A program made the translations under genes and the position numbers. Shown piece by piece: positions 7,893-16,394 of a stretch of DNA of 39,873 nucleotides (position 1 is the first letter of the stretch; each line of letters opens with the position of its first letter). Location of the stretch: positions 1-39,873 of the forward strand of contig NZ_AVHW01000111.1 in NCBI RefSeq assembly GCF_000449425.2. The letters run 5' to 3'. The notes beneath the pieces were generated by a model. The model was not told where the DNA came from, did no database searches, and was given only the letters and a program-made list of their open reading frames with translations. Source of the DNA: Clostridioides difficile CD160. GTDB taxonomy: Bacteria > Bacillota > Clostridia > Peptostreptococcales > Peptostreptococcaceae.

Positions 7893-10274
7893 CTAAAAAT
7901 TTAACTTTGCTATTTCAACAGCAGATTTTGCATCCTTTGAATAATAGTCAGCACCCATTTCTTCAGCATATTCTTCTGTTAAAACTGCACCACCTACAAA
8001 TACTTTTGCATTTATATCATTATCTCTTAATGCCTGAATTGTATCTTTCATACTTTGGACAGTTGTAGTCATAAGCGCACTTAAGCCTACTAACTTTATA
8101 TCTCTTTTTTTAGCAACTTCTACTACCTCTTCAATTGGAACATCTTTCCCTAAGTCAATAACCTCATATCCATAATTTTCTAACATTATTTTTACTATAT
8201 TTTTTCCAATATCATGAATATCACCTTTTACTGTAGCAACTATTATTTTTCCTTTAGATACATTATTACTACTTTTACTTAATAAAGTTTCCTTTATTGT
8301 ATTTAATGAAGCTTTTACTGTTTCTGCTGATTGAATCAATTGTGGTAAAAATATATCTCCACTATCATATCTCTTTCCTACTTTATCAAGGGCAGGAATT
8401 AGAATCTCATCCAATATATAATTTTCATCCTTTTCCTTCAAAAGATTCAGCGTTACATTTTTTGCGTCATCTTTTAAGCCCCTTTCAACTAAAACATCTA
8501 GAGACAACTCTTTGTTAGCTTTAGTAGTAGAATCTGATTTTTTTGAGTTATTTATATTACTGTATTGATTTATATAGTTAATACATCCTTTATCTGTATT
8601 ATTTAAGATTTTAAAAGAATTAATAGCCTCCATCATACTATATTCATTTGGGTTTATAATTGCTAAATCAAGTCCCGCCCCTAGAGCTAATGTTAGAAAA
8701 GAAGCATTAAGTGCCTTTCTATTTGGAAGTCCAAAGGAAATATTTGAAACACCTAATATAGTTTTTACTCCCAATGCCTTTACCATTGTTATAGCCTTTA
8801 TAGTCTCTATTGCTTCTTCTTGTTGTGCTGACACAGTTAATGATAAACAATCTATAAATATATCTTTTGGCTTTATTCCATAAGAAACTGCTCTATCTAC
8901 TATCCTTTTTGCTATTTCAAATCTTTCTTCGGCTTTTTTAGGTATCCCTTTCTCATCAAGTGTAAGTCCAACCACACATGAACCATACTTTTTGACTATT
9001 GGTAATATGCTTTCTAAAGACTCCTCTTTGCCATTTACAGAGTTTACTATTGTTCTACCATTATAATATCTAAGTCCTTGCTCAAGTGCCTCTACATTGG
9101 AAGAATCGACTTGTAAAGGAGTATCTACTACTGCCTGTATTTCTTTTATTAGTTTTGGCATTAATTTTTTTTCATCTATCTCTGGTAAGCCAACATTTAC
9201 TCCTAATATTTGTGCTCCAGCGTTCACTTGTTCTAACCCTAAATTTATTGCATAATCTACGTTTTCATTTTTCAATGCTTCTTGTAGAGATTTTCTGCCT
9301 GTAGGATTCAATCTTTCTCCAACAACTATAGGTGATTCTACTTCTACAAATTTTGATGGTGAGCAAACAACACATTTATCAATCTTCTCTATACTTCCTT
9401 TAGTAACAGAATTTATATTATCAGATATTTCTTTTATAAAACTTGGGTTTGTACCACAACATCCGCCTATTATAGTAGCACCAACCTCAACGAATTTCTT
9501 GACACCTTCAAAAAACTCTTTTGCATCAACATCATATATAGCCTCTCCATCAACTATATTTGGTAAACCAGCATTTGCTTGAACCATCACAGGTATTGTA
9601 GCTCTTGATACTATTTTTTTAACTATCGGTAAAAGTTGTTTAGGCCCTAATGAACAATTAACTCCTATTGCATCAACACCCAATCCTTCTATAGTAGCCA
9701 CCATACTCTCTGGCATACATCCAGTAAAACTTCTTCCACCTTCATCAAATGTCATAGTACAGAAAACAGGTAAATCAGAATTTTCTTTAGCTGCTAATAC
9801 AGCTGCTTTAGCTTCATATAAGTCCATCATAGTCTCTATTACTATTACATCAACACCAGACTTAGCCCCCTGTAACACTTGTCTTTTAAATATTTCATAT
9901 GCTCTATCAAAGCTTAAAGTTCCCATAGGCTCTAGCATTTCTCCTATAGGACCAATATCTAATGCTACATATCTTGGTTTAGTATTATCTACATTTTCTA
10001 TAGCTTTTCTAGCCACTGAAACAGCATTATCAATAACTTCTTCTACTGTATACTTACTATCTAATTTTAGCTCATTACATCCAAAAGTATTTGTAAGAAT
10101 TACGTTTGAGCCTGCCTCTAAATATGAGGTATGTATTTCTATAAGTTTTTCTGGATTTTGAATACCAAACACTTCTGGGTTTTCACCTAACCTTAAACCT
10201 TTTTGTTGAAGCATTGTTCCCATTGCGCCATCAAATATTAGTATATTATTCTTTAGATATTGTCTTATTTCCAC
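7893..10274 (-). CDS. metH: Cobalamin-dependent methionine synthase, without activation domain
   Basis: Transfers a methyl group from methyl-tetrahydrofolate through cobalamin to homocysteine. From the GTG at 10274 it is 793 aa, against roughly 1200 for full-length MetH. Domains in order are homocysteine methyltransferase (~5-290; LIFDGAMGTMLQ, Zn cysteines in GVNCSLGP and GGCCGTNP), pterin-binding (~315-560; VVGERLNPTGRK), cobalamin cap (~600-670) and B12-binding with GDIHDIGKNI carrying the cobalt-ligand His. The C-terminal AdoMet activation domain is absent and is encoded by the preceding gene. The start is chosen because AAGGAG lies nine bases before the GTG. It overlaps the previous gene by 29 bases. 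It is the last gene of the S-box-controlled luxS operon. Confidence 0.95.
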   Translation of the reverse strand: MEIRQYLKNNILIFDGAMGTMLQQKGLRLGENPEVFGIQNPEKLIEIHTSYLEAGSNVILTNTFGCNELKLDSKYTVEEVIDNAVSVARKAIENVDNTKPRYVALDIGPIGEMLEPMGTLSFDRAYEIFKRQVLQGAKSGVDVIVIETMMDLYEAKAAVLAAKENSDLPVFCTMTFDEGGRSFTGCMPESMVATIEGLGVDAIGVNCSLGPKQLLPIVKKIVSRATIPVMVQANAGLPNIVDGEAIYDVDAKEFFEGVKKFVEVGATIIGGCCGTNPSFIKEISDNINSVTKGSIEKIDKCVVCSPSKFVEVESPIVVGERLNPTGRKSLQEALKNENVDYAINLGLEQVNAGAQILGVNVGLPEIDEKKLMPKLIKEIQAVVDTPLQVDSSNVEALEQGLRYYNGRTIVNSVNGKEESLESILPIVKKYGSCVVGLTLDEKGIPKKAEERFEIAKRIVDRAVSYGIKPKDIFIDCLSLTVSAQQEEAIETIKAITMVKALGVKTILGVSNISFGLPNRKALNASFLTLALGAGLDLAIINPNEYSMMEAINSFKILNNTDKGCINYINQYSNINNSKKSDSTTKANKELSLDVLVERGLKDDAKNVTLNLLKEKDENYILDEILIPALDKVGKRYDSGDIFLPQLIQSAETVKASLNTIKETLLSKSSNNVSKGKIIVATVKGDIHDIGKNIVKIMLENYGYEVIDLGKDVPIEEVVEVAKKRDIKLVGLSALMTTTVQSMKDTIQALRDNDINAKVFVGGAVLTEEYAEEMGADYYSKDAKSAVEIAKLNF

Positions 10275-10971
10275 AAGAATTCGCTCCTTTTCTATATGTA
10301 CAGTTTCTATAGTTTTTACAATTTTCACACGATTTTTCTTTTTTAGATTCACCTATTTTTATATTAGAAATGCCTATGATAGCCACTACAGACTTTCTCG
10401 GTATCATAATTCCATTGGAGGTAATTGTTAGACCTATTTGTTTCTGAGCATTTAAAACATTTAATATGTCTATATTTTTCTCTATTGGTAAATCTCCATA
10501 TCCTGGGCTATATCGCATAGTTATAAATTTATTTTGTTCTGAAAAAACCTTTTCTACATTATCTTGAACGATGTCACATACTTCTTCTATTGCTGTTGTT
10601 CCACATGAATCTATTATTAGTCCTTTTGTTAAATCTGAATAAGAATGTCTTTTTATTTCTTTTTCTATCTCTAATCCTAGGGTAGCTGCCATAATTACAC
10701 ATTCATTACATTCTTTTAAAAGTTCATATATGTCTTTACTTTTTAATGTTAAATTTGTTCCCTCTAACTCTACAACATTATCTTTATTTATTTTAATAGG
10801 ATAAATCCTAGATAAATATCTAGGATTTATTTTATTTTTAGTTATATCTACACATTCATCAATAGTATCTTTAAGGTCTTTATCTATCTCTTGACCTCTG
10901 TATTGTAAGTATCTTAAAACTTCACTTTGATTTATGTTTATATTTCCTTTTTCAATAAAATTATTCTCCAT
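10246..10971 (-). CDS. Stand-alone methionine synthase activation-domain protein
   Basis: A 241-aa protein matching the AdoMet-binding reactivation region that forms the C-terminus of classical MetH. The signature MRYSPGYGDLPIEKN is the AdoMet-binding RxxPGYGD-type motif, followed by the conserved QIGLTITSNGIMIPRKSVVAIIG. It should reductively methylate inactive cob(II)alamin on the MetH encoded next. A Cys-rich tail (CENCKNYRNC and a final Cys near the end) could bind a metal. It overlaps luxS by 11 bases and metH by 29, so translation of the three genes is probably coupled. The start has only a weak ribosome site. Confidence 0.9.
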   Translation of the reverse strand: MENNFIEKGNININQSEVLRYLQYRGQEIDKDLKDTIDECVDITKNKINPRYLSRIYPIKINKDNVVELEGTNLTLKSKDIYELLKECNECVIMAATLGLEIEKEIKRHSYSDLTKGLIIDSCGTTAIEEVCDIVQDNVEKVFSEQNKFITMRYSPGYGDLPIEKNIDILNVLNAQKQIGLTITSNGIMIPRKSVVAIIGISNIKIGESKKEKSCENCKNYRNCTYRKGANSCGNKTISKE

Positions 10972-11416
10972 ATATATTTAAAGAAAATCCTTTATCCAAA
11001 ACATCTTTTGCATATTCTTTTGCTCCAAATAAAGATAAATCTCTGTAGTTTCCACATTCTATTGCTGTAGCTGCTGGCATTTCATCTGATTCAACCACTT
11101 TTTTTAACGCTTCTTCTAAACCAACCTTAACTGTATTGGCATCTACGTCTCCCCACAGTATTAAATAAAATCCTGTTCTACATCCCATTGGAGATAAATC
11201 TATTACACCCTCTAGTGTGTCTCTTAAATAAGTTGCTAAAAGATGCTCTAAACCGTGCATAGCAGCAGTTCCAAAGCTTTCTACATTTGGTTGTAAAAAT
11301 CTTAGGTCAAATTTACTTACTTTATCTCCCTTTACTCCATCAAGTACACTACACTTTCTTACAAAAGGGGCCTTTACTTTTGTATGATCTAACTTAAAAC
11401 TTTCCACTTTTTCCAT
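10961..11416 (-). CDS. luxS: S-ribosylhomocysteine lyase
   Basis: Cleaves S-ribosylhomocysteine to homocysteine and the AI-2 precursor DPD. The 151-aa length is normal. The metal ligands are His54 and His58 in MHGLEH and Cys121 in ECGNYRD. The catalytic Cys79 is in MGCRTGFYLILWG. It heads an operon with the MetH activation protein and MetH, so the homocysteine it releases can be remethylated at once. The start is preceded by GGAGG. A sigma-A promoter and a SAM riboswitch sit in the leader. No Pfs nucleosidase gene is visible in the window. Confidence 0.98.
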   Translation of the reverse strand: MEKVESFKLDHTKVKAPFVRKCSVLDGVKGDKVSKFDLRFLQPNVESFGTAAMHGLEHLLATYLRDTLEGVIDLSPMGCRTGFYLILWGDVDANTVKVGLEEALKKVVESDEMPAATAIECGNYRDLSLFGAKEYAKDVLDKGFSLNIYGE

Positions 11417-11460
11417 TATTTAATCCTCCATTATCATTTAAAATTTATTATATTAATTCT

Positions 11461-11600
11461 AAAAAAAACTCCCCCTATCCATTATTGATAAGAAGAGTAT
11501 ATTATTTCAAATCGTCTCATCGTTGTTAGCAGGACCACCTGATAAAAGGTTGGTATAGGATCACCGAGCTAACTCTCTCCCCTAACTCTTGATAAGTATC
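11461..11600 (-). promoter_or_regulatory. SAM-I (S-box) riboswitch with terminator, upstream of luxS
   Basis: Read on the minus strand, it opens with the S-box hallmark CTTATCAAGAG (11586-11596), then a GGGGAGAGAG core, GATCC and ACCAACC segments, a GGTGGTCCTGCTAAC segment, and GATGAGA. Three mutually exclusive pairings can be drawn. P1 is CTTATC (11591-11596) with GATGAG (11516-11521). The antiterminator is GATGAGA with TCTTATC. The terminator is CTCTTCTTATC with GATAGGGGGAG (11469-11497), ending in eight T. This is the classical layout in which SAM binding causes termination. Confidence 0.9.
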
Positions 11601-11617
11601 TTATTAAACTGACTTAA

Positions 11618-11646
11618 ATTATATATTACTTTTTTATTTTTGTAAA
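11618..11646 (-). promoter_or_regulatory. Sigma-A promoter for the luxS operon
   Basis: TTTACA (-35, 11641-11646), a 17-base spacer and a perfect TATAAT (-10, 11618-11623). This places the transcript start about 15 bases before the first base of the S-box aptamer. Confidence 0.82.
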
Positions 11647-11690
11647 CACTTTATTGCTATATTATTTATACATATAAATATGCTTTTATT

Positions 11691-12878
11691 TTATAACTCA
11701 ACTGATTGTATTAGTGGTAGTTGTACCTCAAATACAGTTTGATGTTTATCACTTAAAACGGTGATTTGTCCATCATGTAAGTTCACAATATTTTTTGTAA
11801 TTGCAAGACCCAGTCCAGACCCTCCAGCATTTCTATTTCTTGATTTTTCAACTCTATAAAATCTATCAAATATGTTTGGTAAATCTAATACTGGAATTGG
11901 TTCTCCATAATTTATGACCTTTACAACTGCCATATCTCCTTTTTTCTCTGTAACTATGTCTACATAAAGTCCATCTTTTCCATACTTCATAGCATTAGTC
12001 ATAAGATTCTCAAATACTCTTACCAATTTATTCGGGTCAGCTTTTACAATTAATTTTTCTTCATTAAAATTAGCTCTACTAACCATGAATTCCTGTTTAA
12101 AATAAATTTCAAATTGAGATACTATCTGACTTAATAATTCTACTAAATTTATTTCTATTTTATTTAATCTTATTGTGTTATTTTGCATTTTTGTCAACTC
12201 AAACAAATCATTTATAAGCACATTTAAACTTTTTGATTTTTCATATGCAATATTAATATAATACATCATCTGTACTTCATCTTTATACTTACCTTCTTCT
12301 ATCAATCCTAAATAACCCATTATTGATGTCAAAGGGGTTCTTAAATCATGCGACACATTTGTTATTAAATCTGTTTTGGTTTGCTGAGCTTGTCTCTCTT
12401 CAACAGTTATGTTTCTAAGTTGATGAATAATACTATTAATTTTATGTGCTAGTTCATCAATATCATCAACTTCTTTATCCTTTAATCCTTCTAAGTCATA
12501 CTCAATATCTATATTTTTTTGTAAATCGCCTTCATCCATTGAGTTTACAGCATCTACAATGATTTCTAACTTCTGATTTTTTTTATTATTTTTTCTTATA
12601 AAATCGACAATTTGTTTATTTCTCTTGTATGATATTAAAGAATAAATTGCTAATGATGAGAGTACGAATAAAGATGGATAAAATAATCCCTCACCTATAA
12701 ACGCTCTTAAATCTCTTAAATTATATACAAGATAATTAATTGTAGATAAACCAGTATTAACATATAACACTTTTATTATATAAATGCTTGTTAGCATAAT
12801 TATTAAGGTAATAATGCAACTTATCGTAAAATCTATTATAGGACGAAACATATGATTTAATAAGCTTTTATTTTTCAA
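11691..12878 (-). CDS. Sensor histidine kinase, VanS-like
   Basis: A 395-aa membrane histidine kinase. Two membrane helices (~13-37 and ~66-84) flank a short external loop of about 28 residues, too small for a large ligand domain. A linker around 110-160 resembles HAMP. The phospho-acceptor is His177 in NVSHDLRTPL. The ATPase part shows the N box (ENLMTNAMKYG, ~290-300), DRFYRVEKSR (~338-347) and the G box GGSGLGLAI (~352-360). It starts with TTG, overlapping the end of the response-regulator gene, with AGGA a few bases upstream. Position after a DD-carboxypeptidase and a VanR-like regulator suggests it senses cell-wall stress. The stimulus is unknown. Confidence 0.9.
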   Translation of the reverse strand: MKNKSLLNHMFRPIIDFTISCIITLIIMLTSIYIIKVLYVNTGLSTINYLVYNLRDLRAFIGEGLFYPSLFVLSSLAIYSLISYKRNKQIVDFIRKNNKKNQKLEIIVDAVNSMDEGDLQKNIDIEYDLEGLKDKEVDDIDELAHKINSIIHQLRNITVEERQAQQTKTDLITNVSHDLRTPLTSIMGYLGLIEEGKYKDEVQMMYYINIAYEKSKSLNVLINDLFELTKMQNNTIRLNKIEINLVELLSQIVSQFEIYFKQEFMVSRANFNEEKLIVKADPNKLVRVFENLMTNAMKYGKDGLYVDIVTEKKGDMAVVKVINYGEPIPVLDLPNIFDRFYRVEKSRNRNAGGSGLGLAITKNIVNLHDGQITVLSDKHQTVFEVQLPLIQSVEL

Positions 12879-13575
12879 TTTTATATCCTACTCCCCATAC
12901 AGTATGAATTATTTTTTCTCCATCTGTATATTTTTCAATTTTATCCCTTATTCTACTCATATGAACCATTACAGTATTGTTAGATTGATAATATTTCTCT
13001 TTCCATACTTTTTCAAATATTTCTTCTGTACTGTATACTCTTCCCTTATTATTTGCCAATAAATACAGTATATCAAATTCTCTTGACGTTAAAGTTATGT
13101 CCTTTCCAGCTACTGTTACACTATGCTTTTCCTTATCTATTAATACCACTCCAACTTCTATGATATTTTTATTGTCATTATTAGCTCCACTAAAATAATA
13201 TGCTCTTCTAATCAATGATTTCACTCTCACAGTAAGTTCAAGTGGATTAAATGGTTTTGTAAGATAATCATCTGCACCAGTCATTATTCCTTGTATTTTA
13301 TCCATGTCTTCTGATTTTGCACTCAACATAAGTATTGGTATATTCAAACTTTCTCTAACTCTTCTGCAAACTTCTATCCCATCCATTTTTGGCATCATTA
13401 TATCCAACACCATTAAATGAATATTTTCTTTTTTTAAAATATCCAGAGCTTCTTCTCCATTTTCAGCTTTAATTACATTATATCCACCATTTAAAAGGTA
13501 TATCTCTATAAGGTCTCTTATTTCTTTTTCATCATCAACAACAAGAATTGTATTCTCCACTTTTACACATCCCAA
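12868..13575 (-). CDS. OmpR/PhoB-family response regulator, VanR-like
   Basis: Partner of the kinase encoded directly downstream. The receiver domain begins ILVVDDEKE. Numbered from the GTG at 13560, the phosphorylated Asp is D53 in VLDIMMPKMDG and the conserved Lys is K102 in YLTKPFNP. The winged-helix DNA-binding domain follows, with LTSREFDILYLLANNKGRVYS-type and IIHTVWGVGYK elements. The start is uncertain: a TTG at 13575 (235 aa) and a GTG at 13560 (230 aa) both lack a good ribosome site. The GTG fits the usual distance to the first beta strand. Tandem 11-bp repeats at 14476-14508, before the carboxypeptidase gene, are candidate binding sites. Confidence 0.92.
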   Translation of the reverse strand: MGCVKVENTILVVDDEKEIRDLIEIYLLNGGYNVIKAENGEEALDILKKENIHLMVLDIMMPKMDGIEVCRRVRESLNIPILMLSAKSEDMDKIQGIMTGADDYLTKPFNPLELTVRVKSLIRRAYYFSGANNDNKNIIEVGVVLIDKEKHSVTVAGKDITLTSREFDILYLLANNKGRVYSTEEIFEKVWKEKYYQSNNTVMVHMSRIRDKIEKYTDGEKIIHTVWGVGYKIEK

Positions 13576-13696
13576 CTTAACTTTTGTATATAGTTTTTAT
13601 TCATATAAAATTATACTATACTTTAGCTAGTGTAATCCATTAAATTTACCCACTTCTTAACTTCCAATATTATACAATTTACTTTGAATATTTATA

Positions 13697-14413
13697 TTAT
13701 TTATTTTGTAAATATTCTTCTAAAGTTAAACCTTTTGAATAAATTTCCTCGGCAATATCCTTGCCAACATATCTAATATGCCATGGTTCATATGCTGTAC
13801 CTGTTATATCTTCTTTACCCTTAGGATATCTTATTATAAATCCAAACTTATGGGCATTTTCTGCCAACCATATAGCTTCTTTTGTACTCCCAACAAACCA
13901 TCTTTCTGGGTTTGTTAAGTCAATACAAAGTCCAGTTTGATGCTCACTATAACCAGGCTTTGCCACATATGCATCTGCTTTTTCCTGTCCCTGAGATTTC
14001 ACCCTTTTTGTATAAGTCTCTTGCTGAGTATCATAAGATCTATATGCTGAAGACCCTAAAAACTGTATGCTTTCTTCATTAGCTTGCTTAACTAAATCTT
14101 CAACTGCTTTTGCAGGTACTCCTGCCATTTGTTTTTCCTCTTCTGTTGCTTCTTCAACAAAAGGTATATTTACTTTAGTAATATTTTCGGGAGTATAATC
14201 TTTGCTAATTCCATTTGTCTTGTTTACCAGTAATATATTTGCTATACTATTTGAGTGATTTTTATTTTGGGAATTTGATTCGACATCTTCTTCTGAAGAA
14301 AATTGAGCAGTTCCTGCTGGCTTTTTATCTTTTATAAGAAATTTATCTTTAGATATAAATACACTTATAAATACTACTATAATAATGGCTAATATTAATT
14401 TAAATTTTTTCAT
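13697..14413 (-). CDS. VanY-type D-alanyl-D-alanine carboxypeptidase
   Basis: A membrane-anchored M15B zinc carboxypeptidase that trims the terminal D-Ala from peptidoglycan stem peptides. The 238-aa product has an N-terminal signal anchor (~4-20) and a low-complexity linker. Catalytic elements are SAYRSYDTQ (~122-130), SEHQTGLCID with Zn ligands His158 and Asp165, and EPWHIRY with Glu209 and His212. It is first in a likely unit with the VanR/VanS-like pair, which follows after a 121-base gap. Alone, this enzyme would remove targets for D-Ala-D-Ala binders. No vanH, vanA-type ligase or vanX is visible, so classical glycopeptide resistance is not encoded here. SD AAGGAG lies 11 bases before the ATG. 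Confidence 0.93.
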   Translation of the reverse strand: MKKFKLILAIIIVVFISVFISKDKFLIKDKKPAGTAQFSSEEDVESNSQNKNHSNSIANILLVNKTNGISKDYTPENITKVNIPFVEEATEEEKQMAGVPAKAVEDLVKQANEESIQFLGSSAYRSYDTQQETYTKRVKSQGQEKADAYVAKPGYSEHQTGLCIDLTNPERWFVGSTKEAIWLAENAHKFGFIIRYPKGKEDITGTAYEPWHIRYVGKDIAEEIYSKGLTLEEYLQNK

Positions 14414-14462
14414 GGTTACATCGTCTCCTTTTTGTATGTTTGTCTATAATGTTAATTTTAGA

Positions 14463-14508
14463 GTATAAATTTTAAGTATTTTATAAGTAAATCTTAAGTA
14501 AATCTTAA
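14463..14508 (-). repeat. Tandem 11-bp direct repeats, candidate response-regulator sites
   Basis: On the minus strand TTAAGATTTAC occurs twice with no gap (14498-14508 and 14487-14497). The degenerate copies TTATAAAATAC (14476-14486) and TTAAAATTTATAC (14463-14475) follow. The 11-base period puts the copies on one face of the helix, as is common for OmpR-family sites. The block overlaps where a -35 region for the carboxypeptidase gene would lie (candidate -10 TATACT at about 14462-14467). Confidence 0.6.
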
Positions 14509-14538
14509 ATTTAATATTTTTGAAAGGTGGTGCTAAAA

Positions 14539-15273
14539 ATGTCTATACAAAAACTTCTTAGTAAAGCTCGCAAGGCTATACAAGACTTCGATATGATACA
14601 AGAAAATGATAAAATTGCTGTTGGGCTCTCTGGTGGAAAAGATAGTTTAACATTGCTTCATATACTTAAAAGTTATCAAAGATTTTCTCCTCAAAACTTT
14701 GAATTGATAGCTATAACATTAAATACTGGTGGTATTGATAATTCTCCACTAGATAAGTTGTGTCAGGAAATAGATGTGCCTTTTTATGAGTTTCAAACTG
14801 ATATAAAGGAAATTGTATTTGATATAAGACAAGAAAAAAATCCTTGTGCATTATGTGCTAATTTAAGAAGAGGTGCCTTAAATGATAATGCTAAAAAGCT
14901 TGGATGTAACAAGGTAGCTCTTGGACATCATAAAGATGATGCAATTGAAACATTTTTAATGTCTATGTTTTATGAAGGCAGAGTAAATTGTTTTTCTCCA
15001 AAAACATATTTAGATAGACAAGATTTAACTGTCATAAGACCTATGATTTACATAGAAGAGTATATGACTAAAAAGATTTCAAAAGATTCTAACTATCCTA
15101 TTATAACAAATCCATGCCCTGCAAATGGTCATACTAGAAGAGAATACATAAAAAATCTTATTGCTGATTTAAACAAAGAAATGCCAGATTTTAAAAGAAA
15201 TATATTTGGTGCTTTAAATAATTCAGAAAAATTATTTATATGGGATAAAGAAAAAATAAAAAACTTTAAATAG
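14539..15273 (+). CDS. TtcA-family tRNA 2-thiolation PP-loop ATPase
   Basis: Likely adenylates and thiolates cytidine 32 in tRNA using an Fe-S cluster, as TtcA does. It is 244 aa from the ATG at 14539. The PP-loop is GLSGGKDSLTLL (~29-40). CALCANLRRGALN supplies two Cys of the CxxC pair, and a further Cys lies in NPCPANGHTRREYI; these resemble the three Cys that bind the [4Fe-4S] cluster in TtcA. GHHKDDAIETFLMSMFYEG is also family-typical. The start is chosen because AAAGGTGG ends eight bases before this ATG; the GTG codons further upstream lie inside that ribosome site. It is divergent from the carboxypeptidase gene and ended by a strong hairpin. Confidence 0.88.
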   Translation: MSIQKLLSKARKAIQDFDMIQENDKIAVGLSGGKDSLTLLHILKSYQRFSPQNFELIAITLNTGGIDNSPLDKLCQEIDVPFYEFQTDIKEIVFDIRQEKNPCALCANLRRGALNDNAKKLGCNKVALGHHKDDAIETFLMSMFYEGRVNCFSPKTYLDRQDLTVIRPMIYIEEYMTKKISKDSNYPIITNPCPANGHTRREYIKNLIADLNKEMPDFKRNIFGALNNSEKLFIWDKEKIKNFK

Positions 15274-15293
15274 TAATTAATATTTTTACACAC

Positions 15294-15362
15294 AAAAAAG
15301 CAAGATTGTATTAATTATAAATAATCAGTATATAAGCTACACAATCTTGCTGTATTTTTATT
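15294..15362 (+). terminator. Terminator after the TtcA-like gene (possibly bidirectional)
   Basis: Stem arms GCAAGATTGT (15300-15309) and ACAATCTTGC (15341-15350), with an A-run before and T-rich sequence after. It lies between convergent genes, so it may serve both. Confidence 0.82.
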
Positions 15363-15517
15363 TTTTATCTTATATTGTTTTAATGTATATTTTAACAGTT
15401 ATTAATAATATCTATATTATCTAATACACTAATTATAATAACTTGAATATTTTGTATCTTAACTCAATCTATTCTTACAGTTTCTACATATTCTAATAAA
15501 TAAAATAATATTTCATA

Positions 15518-16369
15518 TTAAATTAGAATGTTAAATTCTACTATCTCTGGTATATTAAGAAATCTAAATGGTAGCTTTGTACTTCCAAGTCCTGAGCTTA
15601 CATATAAATGATTTCCATTTATCTCATAAAACCCTTTAGTATATTTTCTCCCATATGGAGGAGTAACTAGAGCTCCTTTAAAAGGTACTCTTATTTGACC
15701 ACCATGGCTATGCCCAGATAAAACTAAATTCATCGCATCCTTACTGAGCATATCAACTAAATCTGGTTCATGTGCCAACAATAAATTAAAATTTTTCTTA
15801 TCAGTTTTATTCTCCAGATATTTTATATTAGGATTTCCATTTAATATTTCATCAACACCTAATATGTTAATATATTTGTCCTCAGCTAATTTTATTTTTT
15901 TATTTTCATTTATCAAAAGATTGAAGTTGGAATTTTTCATAATCTGTCTATAATACCTAGGAAGTTTATACATATAATCATGATTGCCGAATACTGAAAA
16001 TTTTCCCAACCTAGCATTCATACTTGATAAAATAGTTGTAATTTCATCTATATCTGGATTTTTATTGGAATAATCAATTAAATCACCAGTAAATACTATT
16101 ATATCTGGATTTAAAGCATTAATCTTATTAGCTACTTTCTTAAGGTTCTTAGTTGAGTAAAAACTTCCTATTTGAGTATCTGTAATTTGAACTACTTTTA
16201 TACTTTCAGATTTGGGCTTCACTGTATCATTTTTTACCAAATCTCCACTTTCACTTATACTATATTTTTTCACAATTAATAGACTCGGTTCTATCGCAAC
16301 TGAGTATATAAAAATCAAAATAACTATCAGTATAAAAATTTTTAAAAAAGACTTAACTTTTAAATTCAA
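15518..16369 (-). CDS. Membrane-anchored metallophosphoesterase (YkuE-like)
   Basis: A calcineurin-like phosphoesterase, 283 aa. One N-terminal membrane segment (~8-27) would leave the catalytic domain outside the membrane. The two-metal motifs appear in order: DTQIGS, FTGDLID, FGNHDYMY, LLAHEP and LSGHSHGGQ. The substrate cannot be told; homologues have been linked to membrane lipid or nucleotide phosphodiesters. It starts with TTG after AGGTAG. It lies 25 bases after the epimerase gene, probably on the same transcript. Confidence 0.9.
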   Translation of the reverse strand: MNLKVKSFLKIFILIVILIFIYSVAIEPSLLIVKKYSISESGDLVKNDTVKPKSESIKVVQITDTQIGSFYSTKNLKKVANKINALNPDIIVFTGDLIDYSNKNPDIDEITTILSSMNARLGKFSVFGNHDYMYKLPRYYRQIMKNSNFNLLINENKKIKLAEDKYINILGVDEILNGNPNIKYLENKTDKKNFNLLLAHEPDLVDMLSKDAMNLVLSGHSHGGQIRVPFKGALVTPPYGRKYTKGFYEINGNHLYVSSGLGSTKLPFRFLNIPEIVEFNILI

Positions 16370-16394
16370 AGCATCTACCTACTTATTTACTTTC

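Noticed and set aside
10275-10352. Longer N-terminus for MetH from an upstream start
   Set aside because: The extra 26 residues lie inside the preceding gene and have no homology to MetH. A GTG at 10274 with AAGGAG fits the family start.
11691-14413. Full vancomycin-resistance cluster
   Set aside because: Only VanR/S-like regulators and a VanY-type carboxypeptidase are present. There is no ligase, dehydrogenase or D,D-dipeptidase.
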